Position numbers and translations under genes: made by a program. The notes under the pieces are model-generated. The model had not been told where the DNA came from. It did no database searches and was given only the letters and a program-made list of their open reading frames with translations. A stretch of DNA of 46,111 nucleotides, taken from Chitinophagaceae bacterium. GTDB taxonomy: Bacteria > Bacteroidota > Bacteroidia > Chitinophagales > Chitinophagaceae. Shown here piece after piece: positions 17,282-24,970 of this stretch (position 1 is the first letter of the stretch; each line of letters begins with the position of its first letter). The stretch spans positions 1-46,111 of the forward strand of contig JALHRP010000029.1 of the NCBI GenBank assembly GCA_022841365.1, written 5' to 3'.

Positions 17282-19780
17282 ATGAAATTGATTGCAATTG
17301 TTATTTCATTTTTATGTTCTGTCAGTTGTTTACAGGCACAGCAGGTAAACAATCCTGAAACCGAACTAAACAATAAGCGTGTTCGTTTGCCCAATGGCTG
17401 GCAGTTATCACCTGCAGGTAAATCGCTTCCATTAGGTGATTTTCCGCTGAACCTTGCTGTATCGGCAAATAAAAAATGGATGGCAGTAACCAATAACGGA
17501 CAGAGTGTGCAGAGCCTGCAGCTCATTGATCTTAAAACAGAAACCATTGCGGATAATGTGATCATTCCGAAATCATGGTACGGATTAACATTCAGTGCAG
17601 ATGGGCGCTATCTCTATGCATCGGGCGGAAATGATAACTGGATACTGCAATACAGCATCAGCAAAAATAAAATGATTTTAAAAGACAGTATTAAGCTGGG
17701 AGCAAAGTGGCCCGAAAAAATTTCACCCGCAGGTATTGCAATTGATGATGCTGCTAACATGCTGTATGTGGTTACAAAAGAAAATAATGCATTGTATGTG
17801 GTTGATCTTTCAACCAAAAAAATTATACAGCAACTGCAGCTCTCTGCTGAAGCGTATGCCTGTATCTTATCTCCCGATAAAAAAGAATTGTACATCTCTG
17901 TATGGGGTGGAGATGAAATTGCAGTATACGATACAAAGCAAAAGAAAATGGTTGCATCCATTTCTACCGGCGACAATCCAAACGAATTATTACTGAATAA
18001 AAGCGGCACCTTGTTGTTTGTAGCAAATGCCAACGATAACAGTGTATCTGTGATTGATATTAAAAAGCGTAAAGTGCTGGAAGTGTTAAATACAGCATTG
18101 TTTGCTGATGCACCTGCAGGATCAACAGCGAACGGACTTGCACTTTCACAAAATGAAAAAACATTGTATGCTGCAAATGCAGATAATAACTGCCTGGCCG
18201 TATTTGATGTATCTGTGCGTGGTAAAAGCAAATCAAAAGGATTTATTCCTGTTGGCTGGTATCCAACCAATATCAAAGTGGTGGGTAAAAAAATATACAT
18301 AGCCAATGGCAAAGGATTTTCTTCTTTCGCCAATCCCACTGGCCCCAATCCTTCAAAGCCGGAGCAAACAGTAGAACGTCATGTGGGCGATACATCTGTA
18401 AGAGTTCGTTCTGGTTATATTGGGGGTTTAATGAAAGGCACCATGAGTATTGTTGATGAACCAACTGATGCAATGCTGGCGGTGTATTCAAAGGCAGTAT
18501 ATAAAAACACACCTTATTCAAAAGCAAAAGAACAAACAGCCGAAGGTGAAAAAGGAAATCCTATCCCCATGAAGAAAGGCGATGCCACACCAATGAAGTA
18601 TGTATTTTATATCATTAAAGAAAACCGCACGTACGATCAGGTATTGGGCGATGTGCCACAAGGTAACGGAGATACCAGTCTGGTTTTATTCGGACAAAAA
18701 ATTACACCCAACCAACACAAGCTGGTGAATGAATTTGTATTGCTCGATAATTTTTATGCCGATGGAGAAGTAAGTGCCGATGGTCATAACTGGAGCACTT
18801 CTGCACACGCCACCGATTTTTTAGAAAAGAACTGGGTCACCAGTTATGGTGGCAGAGGCGGTACCTATCCCGGCGAAGGGAAACGGGAAGTTGCAAATCC
18901 TAAAAGAGGATTTATCTGGGATTACTGTAAACGTGCCGGTGTAAGCTACCGTACTTACGGTGAGTTTGCCGATGGTGGAAAAGCAAATATTCCTGCGTTG
19001 GAAAATCATTTTTGCCCTTATTACACCGGTTACAATTTAAGTGTAAGAGATACCACCCGTTTTTATCAATGGCGTCGTGAGTTCGATTCTTTGCTGGCTG
19101 TAAATGCTGTGCCACGTTTTAACTCCATGCGTTTTGGTAACGATCATACAGAAGGGTTACGTACCGGCAGACCAACTCCGTTTGCACATGTAGCAGATAA
19201 TGATCTGGCTGTTGGGATGTTTGTTGAATATTTATCTAAAAGCCCCATCTGGAAAGAAAGTGTGGTGTTTATTGTTGAAGATGATGCTCAGAACGGGCCC
19301 GATCATGTAGATGCTCACCGCACAACTGCCTACGTTGCGGGTCCGTTTGTAAAGCGGGGTTATACAGATCATACCATGTATTCAACCTCCTCTATGTTAC
19401 GTACCATTGAATTGATTTTAGGTTTGCCGCCCATGAGTCAGTACGATGCTGCTGCTACACCCATGTGGCGCTCGTTTACGGCCAACCCAAATTACACTTC
19501 ATTTACAGCAGTTCCCGTTTCGGTTGATTTAAATGAAAAGAATACCCGTAACAGTAACACTGCACGACTCAGCAACAGTTTTGATTTTACAAAAGAAGAC
19601 CGTATACCCGATTTGCTTTTCAGCGAAGTGGTATGGAAAGCAGTGAAAGGCGAAGATGCAGTAATGCCTGCACCCCGCAGAAGTGCTTTTGTAAAAATTG
19701 CCGAAGACGAAGAGGAGGAGGAAGAAAAAGAGACTGAACAAAAACGAAAACCTAAGGCTAAAATTGTCCCTCAAAAATAG
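17282..19780 (+). CDS. YncE-type beta-propeller fused to a phosphoesterase domain
   Basis: The start at ATG 17282 gives a signal peptide (MKLIAIVISFLCSVSCLQAQ); an in-frame ATG at 17222 adds 20 residues and hides it. The protein has about 832 residues. A seven-bladed YVTN/YncE-like propeller fills about 40-390 (SPDKKELYISVWGGDEIAVY, NKSGTLLFVANANDNSVSVI, NEKTLYAANADNNCLAVFDV). A phosphoesterase domain of the alkaline-phosphatase superfamily fills about 440-770 (YIIKENRTYDQVLGDVPQGN, DNFYADGEVSADGHNWSTSA, VFIVEDDAQNGPDHVDAHRT). The tail is Glu- and Lys-rich. It is probably periplasmic or surface-exposed and hydrolyses phosphate esters of unknown identity. Confidence 0.88.
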   Translation: MKLIAIVISFLCSVSCLQAQQVNNPETELNNKRVRLPNGWQLSPAGKSLPLGDFPLNLAVSANKKWMAVTNNGQSVQSLQLIDLKTETIADNVIIPKSWYGLTFSADGRYLYASGGNDNWILQYSISKNKMILKDSIKLGAKWPEKISPAGIAIDDAANMLYVVTKENNALYVVDLSTKKIIQQLQLSAEAYACILSPDKKELYISVWGGDEIAVYDTKQKKMVASISTGDNPNELLLNKSGTLLFVANANDNSVSVIDIKKRKVLEVLNTALFADAPAGSTANGLALSQNEKTLYAANADNNCLAVFDVSVRGKSKSKGFIPVGWYPTNIKVVGKKIYIANGKGFSSFANPTGPNPSKPEQTVERHVGDTSVRVRSGYIGGLMKGTMSIVDEPTDAMLAVYSKAVYKNTPYSKAKEQTAEGEKGNPIPMKKGDATPMKYVFYIIKENRTYDQVLGDVPQGNGDTSLVLFGQKITPNQHKLVNEFVLLDNFYADGEVSADGHNWSTSAHATDFLEKNWVTSYGGRGGTYPGEGKREVANPKRGFIWDYCKRAGVSYRTYGEFADGGKANIPALENHFCPYYTGYNLSVRDTTRFYQWRREFDSLLAVNAVPRFNSMRFGNDHTEGLRTGRPTPFAHVADNDLAVGMFVEYLSKSPIWKESVVFIVEDDAQNGPDHVDAHRTTAYVAGPFVKRGYTDHTMYSTSSMLRTIELILGLPPMSQYDAAATPMWRSFTANPNYTSFTAVPVSVDLNEKNTRNSNTARLSNSFDFTKEDRIPDLLFSEVVWKAVKGEDAVMPAPRRSAFVKIAEDEEEEEEKETEQKRKPKAKIVPQK

Positions 19781-19905
19781 GTATGGCAGGCACTTTTTGG
19801 GGTGCTCTGTTGCCTGTTTCGGGTAAAACCAACTGTGTAAAGGCTATAAAACAGAAAAAGGGCAGCTAAAACCTTTTGCAGAGGCGATATTTCCTGCTCA
19901 AATCC

Positions 19906-19936
19906 TTTGGCCGCAAGCCTTTTAACCTTAACTTTG
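19906..19936 (+). promoter_or_regulatory. Bacteroidota-type promoter of rpsA
   Basis: A -33 TTTG (19906-19909) and a -7 TAACTTTG (19929-19936) are separated by a 19-bp spacer, a good match to the Bacteroidota housekeeping consensus. It lies 36 bp before ATG 19973 and shows that the longer in-frame TTG start at 19907 is not used. Confidence 0.75.
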
Positions 19937-19972
19937 CGACCCCGAACTAAAAAACAACATCGGGATAATTTT

Positions 19973-21889
19973 ATGTCAGAAAACGAAATTGTTAACTCAA
20001 ACGCTGATGCACAGGAGAACGTGGAAGCAACAACTGTTGCCGAAACTTCTGCAGCGACAAAAAAGGCACCTGTGGTAGAGCAAACTGCTCATGATGATTT
20101 TGACTGGAGCGTTGACAAGCGCAACGTTGCTATCTACAGCAAAGAAGAGCGTGAAAAGTACGATTCAGTGTATGATGGTACGTTCAAGCAGGTAAACGAT
20201 GCTGAAATTGTTGATGGTCAGGTTGTGGCATTAACAAAAACAGATGTGGTTGTAAACATCGGCTTTAAAAGTGATGGTCTTGTTTCGTTGAACGAGTTCC
20301 GTGATTTGCCTGGTTTAAAAATCGGCGACACTGTTGAAGTAATGGTGGTTGAAAAAGAAGACAGAGAAGGTCACTTACACCTCAGCCGCAAACTTGCACG
20401 CATTACACGTGCATGGGAGCGTATTATGGAAGTGCACAAAACCGGCGAAATTGTTACCGGTACAGTTACAAGCAAAACAAAAGGTGGTTTGATCGTTGAT
20501 GTGTTTGGAATGGAAACATTCTTACCGGGTTCACAAATTGATGTGAAGCCTGTAACAGATTACGATCAGTTTGTTGGCAAAACAATGGAGTTTAAAGTGG
20601 TGAAGATTAACGAAACCATTAAGAACGCTGTTGTAAGTCACAAAGCACTCATTGAAAGCGATATTGAAGCTCAACGTGCAGTGATCATGGGCAAGCTGGA
20701 AAAAGGTCAGGTACTGGAAGGTACTATTAAGAACATCACCGATTTCGGTGCGTTCCTTGATCTGGGCGGTGTTGATGGCTTGTTGTATATCACAGATATC
20801 AGCTGGGGCCGTATCAACCATCCTACAGAAGTGTTGAAGATGGATCAGAAACTGAACGTTGTAGTTCTTGACTTTGATGATGATAAAAAACGTATCAGCC
20901 TTGGTCTTAAACAATTAACTCCTCACCCATGGGATACACTCAGCGAAACAATCGTTGAAGGTAACACCGTGAAAGGTAAGGTTGTAAATATTGAAGACTA
21001 TGGTGCATTCTTAGAAATCATGCCAGGTGTTGAAGGTCTGGTTCACGTAAGTGAAATCAGCTGGGCTAATACACCGGTGAATGCAAAAGAGTTCTTTAAA
21101 ATGGGCGACGAACATGAAGCGAAAATTGTAACGCTTGATAAGGATGCCCGTAAGATGAGCTTGAGCATTAAGCAAATGAGCCAGGATCCATGGAGCACAA
21201 TTGAAGATACATTCCCTGTTGAAAGCAAGCACAAAGGTTTGGTGAAAAACATTACTCCTTATGGTGTGTTTGTAGAACTGAAAGCAGGAATTGGTGGTAT
21301 GATTCATATCAGTGATCTCAGCTGGACCAAGCGTTTCAACCACCCAAGCGAATACACAAAAGTTGGGCAGGAAATTGACGTGATGATCCTGAGCATTGAT
21401 AAAGAAAACCGCAAACTCCAGTTAGGTCATAAACAATTAGAAGAAGATCCCTGGAATGCGCTGGAAGAAACATTTGCAATTGGCACTATTCACGAAGGTC
21501 ATGTAATTAAGAAAGATGACAAAGGTGCAGTAGTTCAGTTACCATACGGTATTGAAGGGTTTGCTCCTAACCGTCATACCAACAAAGAAGATGGTAAGCA
21601 GGTAGCTGCAGATGAAACAGCGCAGTTTATGGTGATTGAATTCGATCGCAATGAAAAGCGTGTGGTGATCAGTCATGCACGTATTTGGGAAAAAGCAATT
21701 GCTGATGAAAAGAATGCTGAGTTCAAAGAAAAGCAGGCAGATGCTGTACGTACCAAAAAAGCAGTGAAGGATGTACAAAGCAAAGTAGAAAAAACAACGC
21801 TTGGTGATTTAGGTGTATTAGCCGATCTGAAGAAAAAATTAGATGGCGGTGCAGCTGATGAAACAAAGAGTGAAGAAAAAGAAGGTTAA
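19973..21889 (+). CDS. rpsA: Small ribosomal subunit protein bS1
   Basis: This protein of about 638 residues is built of successive S1 RNA-binding domains. Repeated domain motifs are visible: VVNIGFKSDGLVSLNEF, GLIVDVFGMETFLPGSQ, FGAFLDLGGVDGLLYITDIS, YGAFLEIMPGVEGLVHVSEI, YGVFVELKAGIGGMIHISDL, and a degenerate final GAVVQLPYGIEGFAP. S1 brings mRNA to the 30S subunit, which matters in Bacteroidota because Shine-Dalgarno sites are largely absent. The N-terminal 45 residues are acidic and low in complexity. The start is fixed by the promoter at 19906-19936. A strong terminator follows. Confidence 0.95.
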   Translation: MSENEIVNSNADAQENVEATTVAETSAATKKAPVVEQTAHDDFDWSVDKRNVAIYSKEEREKYDSVYDGTFKQVNDAEIVDGQVVALTKTDVVVNIGFKSDGLVSLNEFRDLPGLKIGDTVEVMVVEKEDREGHLHLSRKLARITRAWERIMEVHKTGEIVTGTVTSKTKGGLIVDVFGMETFLPGSQIDVKPVTDYDQFVGKTMEFKVVKINETIKNAVVSHKALIESDIEAQRAVIMGKLEKGQVLEGTIKNITDFGAFLDLGGVDGLLYITDISWGRINHPTEVLKMDQKLNVVVLDFDDDKKRISLGLKQLTPHPWDTLSETIVEGNTVKGKVVNIEDYGAFLEIMPGVEGLVHVSEISWANTPVNAKEFFKMGDEHEAKIVTLDKDARKMSLSIKQMSQDPWSTIEDTFPVESKHKGLVKNITPYGVFVELKAGIGGMIHISDLSWTKRFNHPSEYTKVGQEIDVMILSIDKENRKLQLGHKQLEEDPWNALEETFAIGTIHEGHVIKKDDKGAVVQLPYGIEGFAPNRHTNKEDGKQVAADETAQFMVIEFDRNEKRVVISHARIWEKAIADEKNAEFKEKQADAVRTKKAVKDVQSKVEKTTLGDLGVLADLKKKLDGGAADETKSEEKEG

Positions 21890-21913
21890 TTCTTAACCGA
21901 ATTTTTAATACAG

Positions 21914-21944
21914 GCCCATCGTTTTAACGATGGGCTTTTTTTTT
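21914..21944 (+). terminator. Intrinsic terminator after rpsA
   Basis: GCCCATCGTT (21914-21923) pairs with AACGATGGGC (21926-21935), followed by nine T residues. This is a strong rho-independent terminator 24 bp after the rpsA stop. Confidence 0.93.
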
Positions 21945-21948
21945 GATC

Positions 21949-22038
21949 AGTGATGAATGATGAGACGATAGCTATCAGGTCATGAGTTTGTGCAGAGATC
22001 TGAAATAAAGTAAGCTAACTCATCATTCATCACTCATC
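21949..22038. repeat. Perfect 16-bp inverted repeat of TGATGAATGATGAG words
   Basis: AGTGATGAATGATGAG (21949-21964) and CTCATCATTCATCACT (22019-22034) are exact reverse complements, separated by 54 bp. The right arm continues with another CATCACTCATT word. The interior contains the perfect palindrome GATAGCTATC (21967-21976). The words belong to the same family as the GATGAGT tandem array at 37079. The element fills the gap between the rpsA terminator and the aroK promoter region. Confidence 0.7.
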
Positions 22039-22044
22039 ACTCAT

Positions 22045-22052
22045 TACCTTCG
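22045..22052 (+). promoter_or_regulatory. Candidate -7 box of aroK
   Basis: TACCTTCG, identical to the box before groES at 41293-41300, lies 20 bp before the aroK ATG. It is one base off TAnnTTTG. The inverted-repeat element ends just upstream, so any -33 sequence would fall inside that element. Confidence 0.4.
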
Positions 22053-22072
22053 TATCAAACAACAAAACCTTC

Positions 22073-22579
22073 ATGCGTTATTTTCTCATTGGTTTTATGG
22101 GCAGCGGTAAAACGCACTGGGGTAAGCAATGGAGCGAAGCGTTTGGCATCAGCTTTTACGATCTGGATACTGAAATTGAAAAGCAGGAAGGAAAAACGGT
22201 CACTGCAATTTTTGAAGAGAGAGGTGAAGCAGCATTTCGTAAACTGGAACAAGCCATGTTGCAATCTTTTGAAAAAAAAGATCAGTTTATTTTGAGTTGT
22301 GGCGGCGGCACGGCCTGCTTTCATAACAATATGAAATGGATGAATACACATGGCTTAACCATTTATCTGAAAGCGAATGCAGCATTGCTTGTACAACGTT
22401 TGCAAAACGAAAAAGAAACCAGACCGTTAATTGCACAGGTGCCGGATCACTTACTGGAGGAGCATATCAGTGAAAAATTAAAACAACGGGAAGAATACTA
22501 TGTGCAGGCTATGTATCATTTACCTGCACAATCCGTGAGTCTTGAAAATTTTCAAAAAATCATCAGAAGACATGGGTAA
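22073..22579 (+). CDS. aroK: Shikimate kinase
   Basis: This 168-residue cytosolic enzyme phosphorylates shikimate at the 3-hydroxyl with ATP, the fifth step of the chorismate pathway. The P-loop is FLIGFMGSGKTHWGKQW at the N-terminus. FYDLDTEIEKQEGKTV carries the substrate Asp pair, AAFRKLEQAML the shikimate-binding Arg, and LSCGGGTACF the GGG loop. KETRPLIAQ is the lid. Length is standard. Its last 8 bp overlap the next gene (DUF423), so translation is probably coupled. Confidence 0.95.
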   Translation: MRYFLIGFMGSGKTHWGKQWSEAFGISFYDLDTEIEKQEGKTVTAIFEERGEAAFRKLEQAMLQSFEKKDQFILSCGGGTACFHNNMKWMNTHGLTIYLKANAALLVQRLQNEKETRPLIAQVPDHLLEEHISEKLKQREEYYVQAMYHLPAQSVSLENFQKIIRRHG

Positions 22580-22970
22580 TCAGTTTCTTAAAATCTCTTT
22601 TATACTTGCTGCACTGGCTGTTGGCCTTGGTGCATTTGGAGCGCATGCTTTACGGGAAATGCTGGATGAAAGAAGTTTACAAACGTATCAAACCGCTGTA
22701 CTGTATCAGTTTTTTCATGTATTTGCTCTTGCTTTAACCGGGTTACTCATCAAACAAAATCATAACAGCTGGTACAAACGTGCAGGTTATTTATTCATGA
22801 CCGGGATTGTATTGTTCAGCGGATCTTTATACACACTTTCTTTTTTAAAAGCAGCCGGTATTGAAGGCATCAACTGGATGGGCGCCATTACACCTTTTGG
22901 CGGTGTATGTTTTATTGTCGGGTGGATCGGGTTGTTGTTAGGGTTACGTACTTCATCAGTTAATGAATAG
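22572..22970 (+). CDS. DUF423 family membrane protein
   Basis: This protein has about 132 residues from ATG 22572; an in-frame ATG at 22542 lies deeper in aroK and adds ten residues. Four hydrophobic segments are visible. The DUF423 hallmark is AVGLGAFGAHALREMLDERS near the N-terminus, followed by TYQTAVLYQFFHVFALAL and the late TPFGGVCFIVGWIGLLLGLR. The molecular function of the family is unknown. It overlaps aroK by 8 bp, and its 3' end overlaps the convergent histidine kinase gene by 11 bp. Confidence 0.85.
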   Translation: MGNQFLKISFILAALAVGLGAFGAHALREMLDERSLQTYQTAVLYQFFHVFALALTGLLIKQNHNSWYKRAGYLFMTGIVLFSGSLYTLSFLKAAGIEGINWMGAITPFGGVCFIVGWIGLLLGLRTSSVNE

Positions 22971-24873
22971 GCACCGTTAATTTTACACTGGTTCCTGCAT
23001 GGGAACTGATCTCAAACGTGCCACCAATACTCTCCATGCGTCGCTGCATGTTTTTTAAACCATTTCCAAACTGATTGAGTTTCTCAGGATCTATTCCTTT
23101 TCCGTTATCATTTATTTCAATGATCATGTTGTGTTCAGTAAAATCAATATTGATTATTACTTCTTCTGCATGGGCGTGTTTCATTACATTGTTCAGCGAT
23201 TCTTTTAAAACCAGAAAAATATTTCTCCGTCGTACACCGGATATTTCGGTGTTAGGAATTTCTGCAGCCACTTTGATTTGATATTCCATCTTAAAATTAT
23301 CCAGATACTCCGATGCATACGAACGGATATATGCAACCAGACTGTTTACTGTGTCATTTCCTGCATTCATACTCCAGATGATGGCATTCATCTTCGTCAT
23401 CAGTTCATTGGCATTGTAAGAGATCTTGGGTATTTCATCAATGGGATGTTCTTTCGATTTCTGCCGGGCAATTTCACTCAGTAACCGAATGGCAGTAACA
23501 CCGCTGCCCAGTTCATCATGCATATCTGCTGATATACGGCTTCGTTCATCCTGCTGAGCTCTTAATACAGCAAGTTCCTTTTCATATTCCTGCCGTTCAG
23601 CTTCCAGCTTGATGGCTTCTCTCATTTTTACTTTTTCAATCAATTCAACTTTGTTTTTATATACCAGACCAAAAAGAAAAAACACCAGCTCCAGCAAAAT
23701 ACCTACTTCAAAAAACAAGACCGACTGTCTGAAAATACCGGTGGCAGGCAGCAGTGTAGTAGAAGGGAATAACACAATGTATTGTGATATACTGCCCATT
23801 ACCAGATTTGAAATATTTCCTGCCAGTAAATAATTCATGAGTTTATTGCGGTTCACAAATCCAAGTATGAGGTACATGATGCCGAGGAAAATGAGAAAAA
23901 ATTTGCTGATGTTTTCGGTAGTGGTGAGATAAGCAAACGGAAGTTTACCAAAATAAAAAATACTGAATAACAGAAGGAACCCGCCCAATACAAACTCTGC
24001 AATAATAAACAAACGATTTAAAAGCGGATAGTTTACAGGAGTGCCCAGAAACATTCTGGTAAAGCCTATATAGAAAATATAGCCTGTTATCTGCAGGAAA
24101 TAATCCAGATACTCTTCATTAAAAAAATTAAACTGGGTAGAGCGTTTGTACAGCACTGCTTTTAAAAATAGCAACAGCCCCATAGAAAAGGCATAAATAG
24201 AATAGTACAGGAATTCCCTTTTATAATTCTGCACATAGTTGGCCATCGAAAACAGAATCATCATAAAAAGCAAACCGCAGAGTACATACGTAAATGTATT
24301 TACACCAAACCAGTTGGTATGAATGTTATTGACATGGTCATCAAAAAAAATGGGATTGATGAGATAGGGGTTGAGTGTAATAATATTTGTTCTGGCATAT
24401 TTACATCGTACCAGTATCTGCATTTCTTTTCCTGCAGGTATGGTAAAGAACCGGTACGATTTTTCACTTTTATCTTTCGAAATCTGTCCAGGAATTTCAG
24501 TCCATTCATTGGTAACCGAATCTCTGGTATACAGAATGGTTTCTGTTGAGTAAATGCCGGGAGTAATGTAAAATGAGCGGGGTATCTGTTCATCGTTTTC
24601 AATCCAGATCAGCAAATAAATGCGGGCATCAATCATTAATGACTTAGACACTTTTTTCTTTGGCTCTTCATTGAGGTGCAGAAACATGATGCCCCGGATA
24701 TCCTGCAACGGTTTATTGCTGTTCGTATCAATAAAAACATGCATGTTCTGTGGCAGGTAATGCAGGTTTACAACCTTTGATGTACGGATGACTGACAGCA
24801 TCGTATCAATGTGTGCAAATGCGGGGAAAAGGTATAGCAATAAAAGACCGGAAAGCAGGGCTCGTTTTCTCAT
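22960..24873 (-). CDS. 7TMR-DISM sensor histidine kinase (HisKA_3 type)
   Basis: The start at ATG 24873 gives a signal peptide (MRKRALLSGLLLLYLFPAFA) and a protein of about 637 residues. Residues 20-185 form a periplasmic beta-rich sensor of the 7TMR-DISM extracellular type. About 190-406 hold seven membrane helices. A coiled coil (EAIKLEAERQEYEKELAVLR) leads to the dimerisation helix with phospho-acceptor His452 in SADMHDELGSG. The C-terminal ATPase shows KESLNNVMKHAHAEEVIINI, INDNGKGID and FGNGLKNMQRRMESIGG. Such kinases usually phosphorylate NarL/LuxR-type regulators, but none is encoded nearby, so it is an orphan in this window. It diverges from ftsK. Confidence 0.9.
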   Translation of the reverse strand: MRKRALLSGLLLLYLFPAFAHIDTMLSVIRTSKVVNLHYLPQNMHVFIDTNSNKPLQDIRGIMFLHLNEEPKKKVSKSLMIDARIYLLIWIENDEQIPRSFYITPGIYSTETILYTRDSVTNEWTEIPGQISKDKSEKSYRFFTIPAGKEMQILVRCKYARTNIITLNPYLINPIFFDDHVNNIHTNWFGVNTFTYVLCGLLFMMILFSMANYVQNYKREFLYYSIYAFSMGLLLFLKAVLYKRSTQFNFFNEEYLDYFLQITGYIFYIGFTRMFLGTPVNYPLLNRLFIIAEFVLGGFLLLFSIFYFGKLPFAYLTTTENISKFFLIFLGIMYLILGFVNRNKLMNYLLAGNISNLVMGSISQYIVLFPSTTLLPATGIFRQSVLFFEVGILLELVFFLFGLVYKNKVELIEKVKMREAIKLEAERQEYEKELAVLRAQQDERSRISADMHDELGSGVTAIRLLSEIARQKSKEHPIDEIPKISYNANELMTKMNAIIWSMNAGNDTVNSLVAYIRSYASEYLDNFKMEYQIKVAAEIPNTEISGVRRRNIFLVLKESLNNVMKHAHAEEVIINIDFTEHNMIIEINDNGKGIDPEKLNQFGNGLKNMQRRMESIGGTFEISSHAGTSVKLTVPIH

Positions 24874-24938
24874 AAAGTTGTCTGTTCGGCAATTAAGATA
24901 AAACATTTCGGCTTTTTGTAACAGTCTTTTCTCTGTGG

Positions 24939-24965
24939 TTGGGATGGTTGCATTCTTTATCTTTG
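24939..24965 (+). promoter_or_regulatory. Promoter candidate for ftsK
   Basis: TTG (24939-24941) and TATCTTTG (24958-24965) match -33 and -7 elements with a slightly short 16-bp spacer. Transcription would begin about where ATG 24971 lies, implying a very short or absent leader. Confidence 0.5.
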
Positions 24966-24970
24966 TTTTT

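Noticed and set aside
17614..18348. 244-codon minus-strand open frame inside the propeller-phosphoesterase gene
   Set aside because: It is antisense to well-conserved propeller blades, with Ser/Leu-rich composition typical of reverse-strand frames.
19785..19817. CAGGCA ... TGCCTG hairpin after the phosphoesterase gene considered as a terminator
   Set aside because: The stem is short and interrupted, and no T-run follows.
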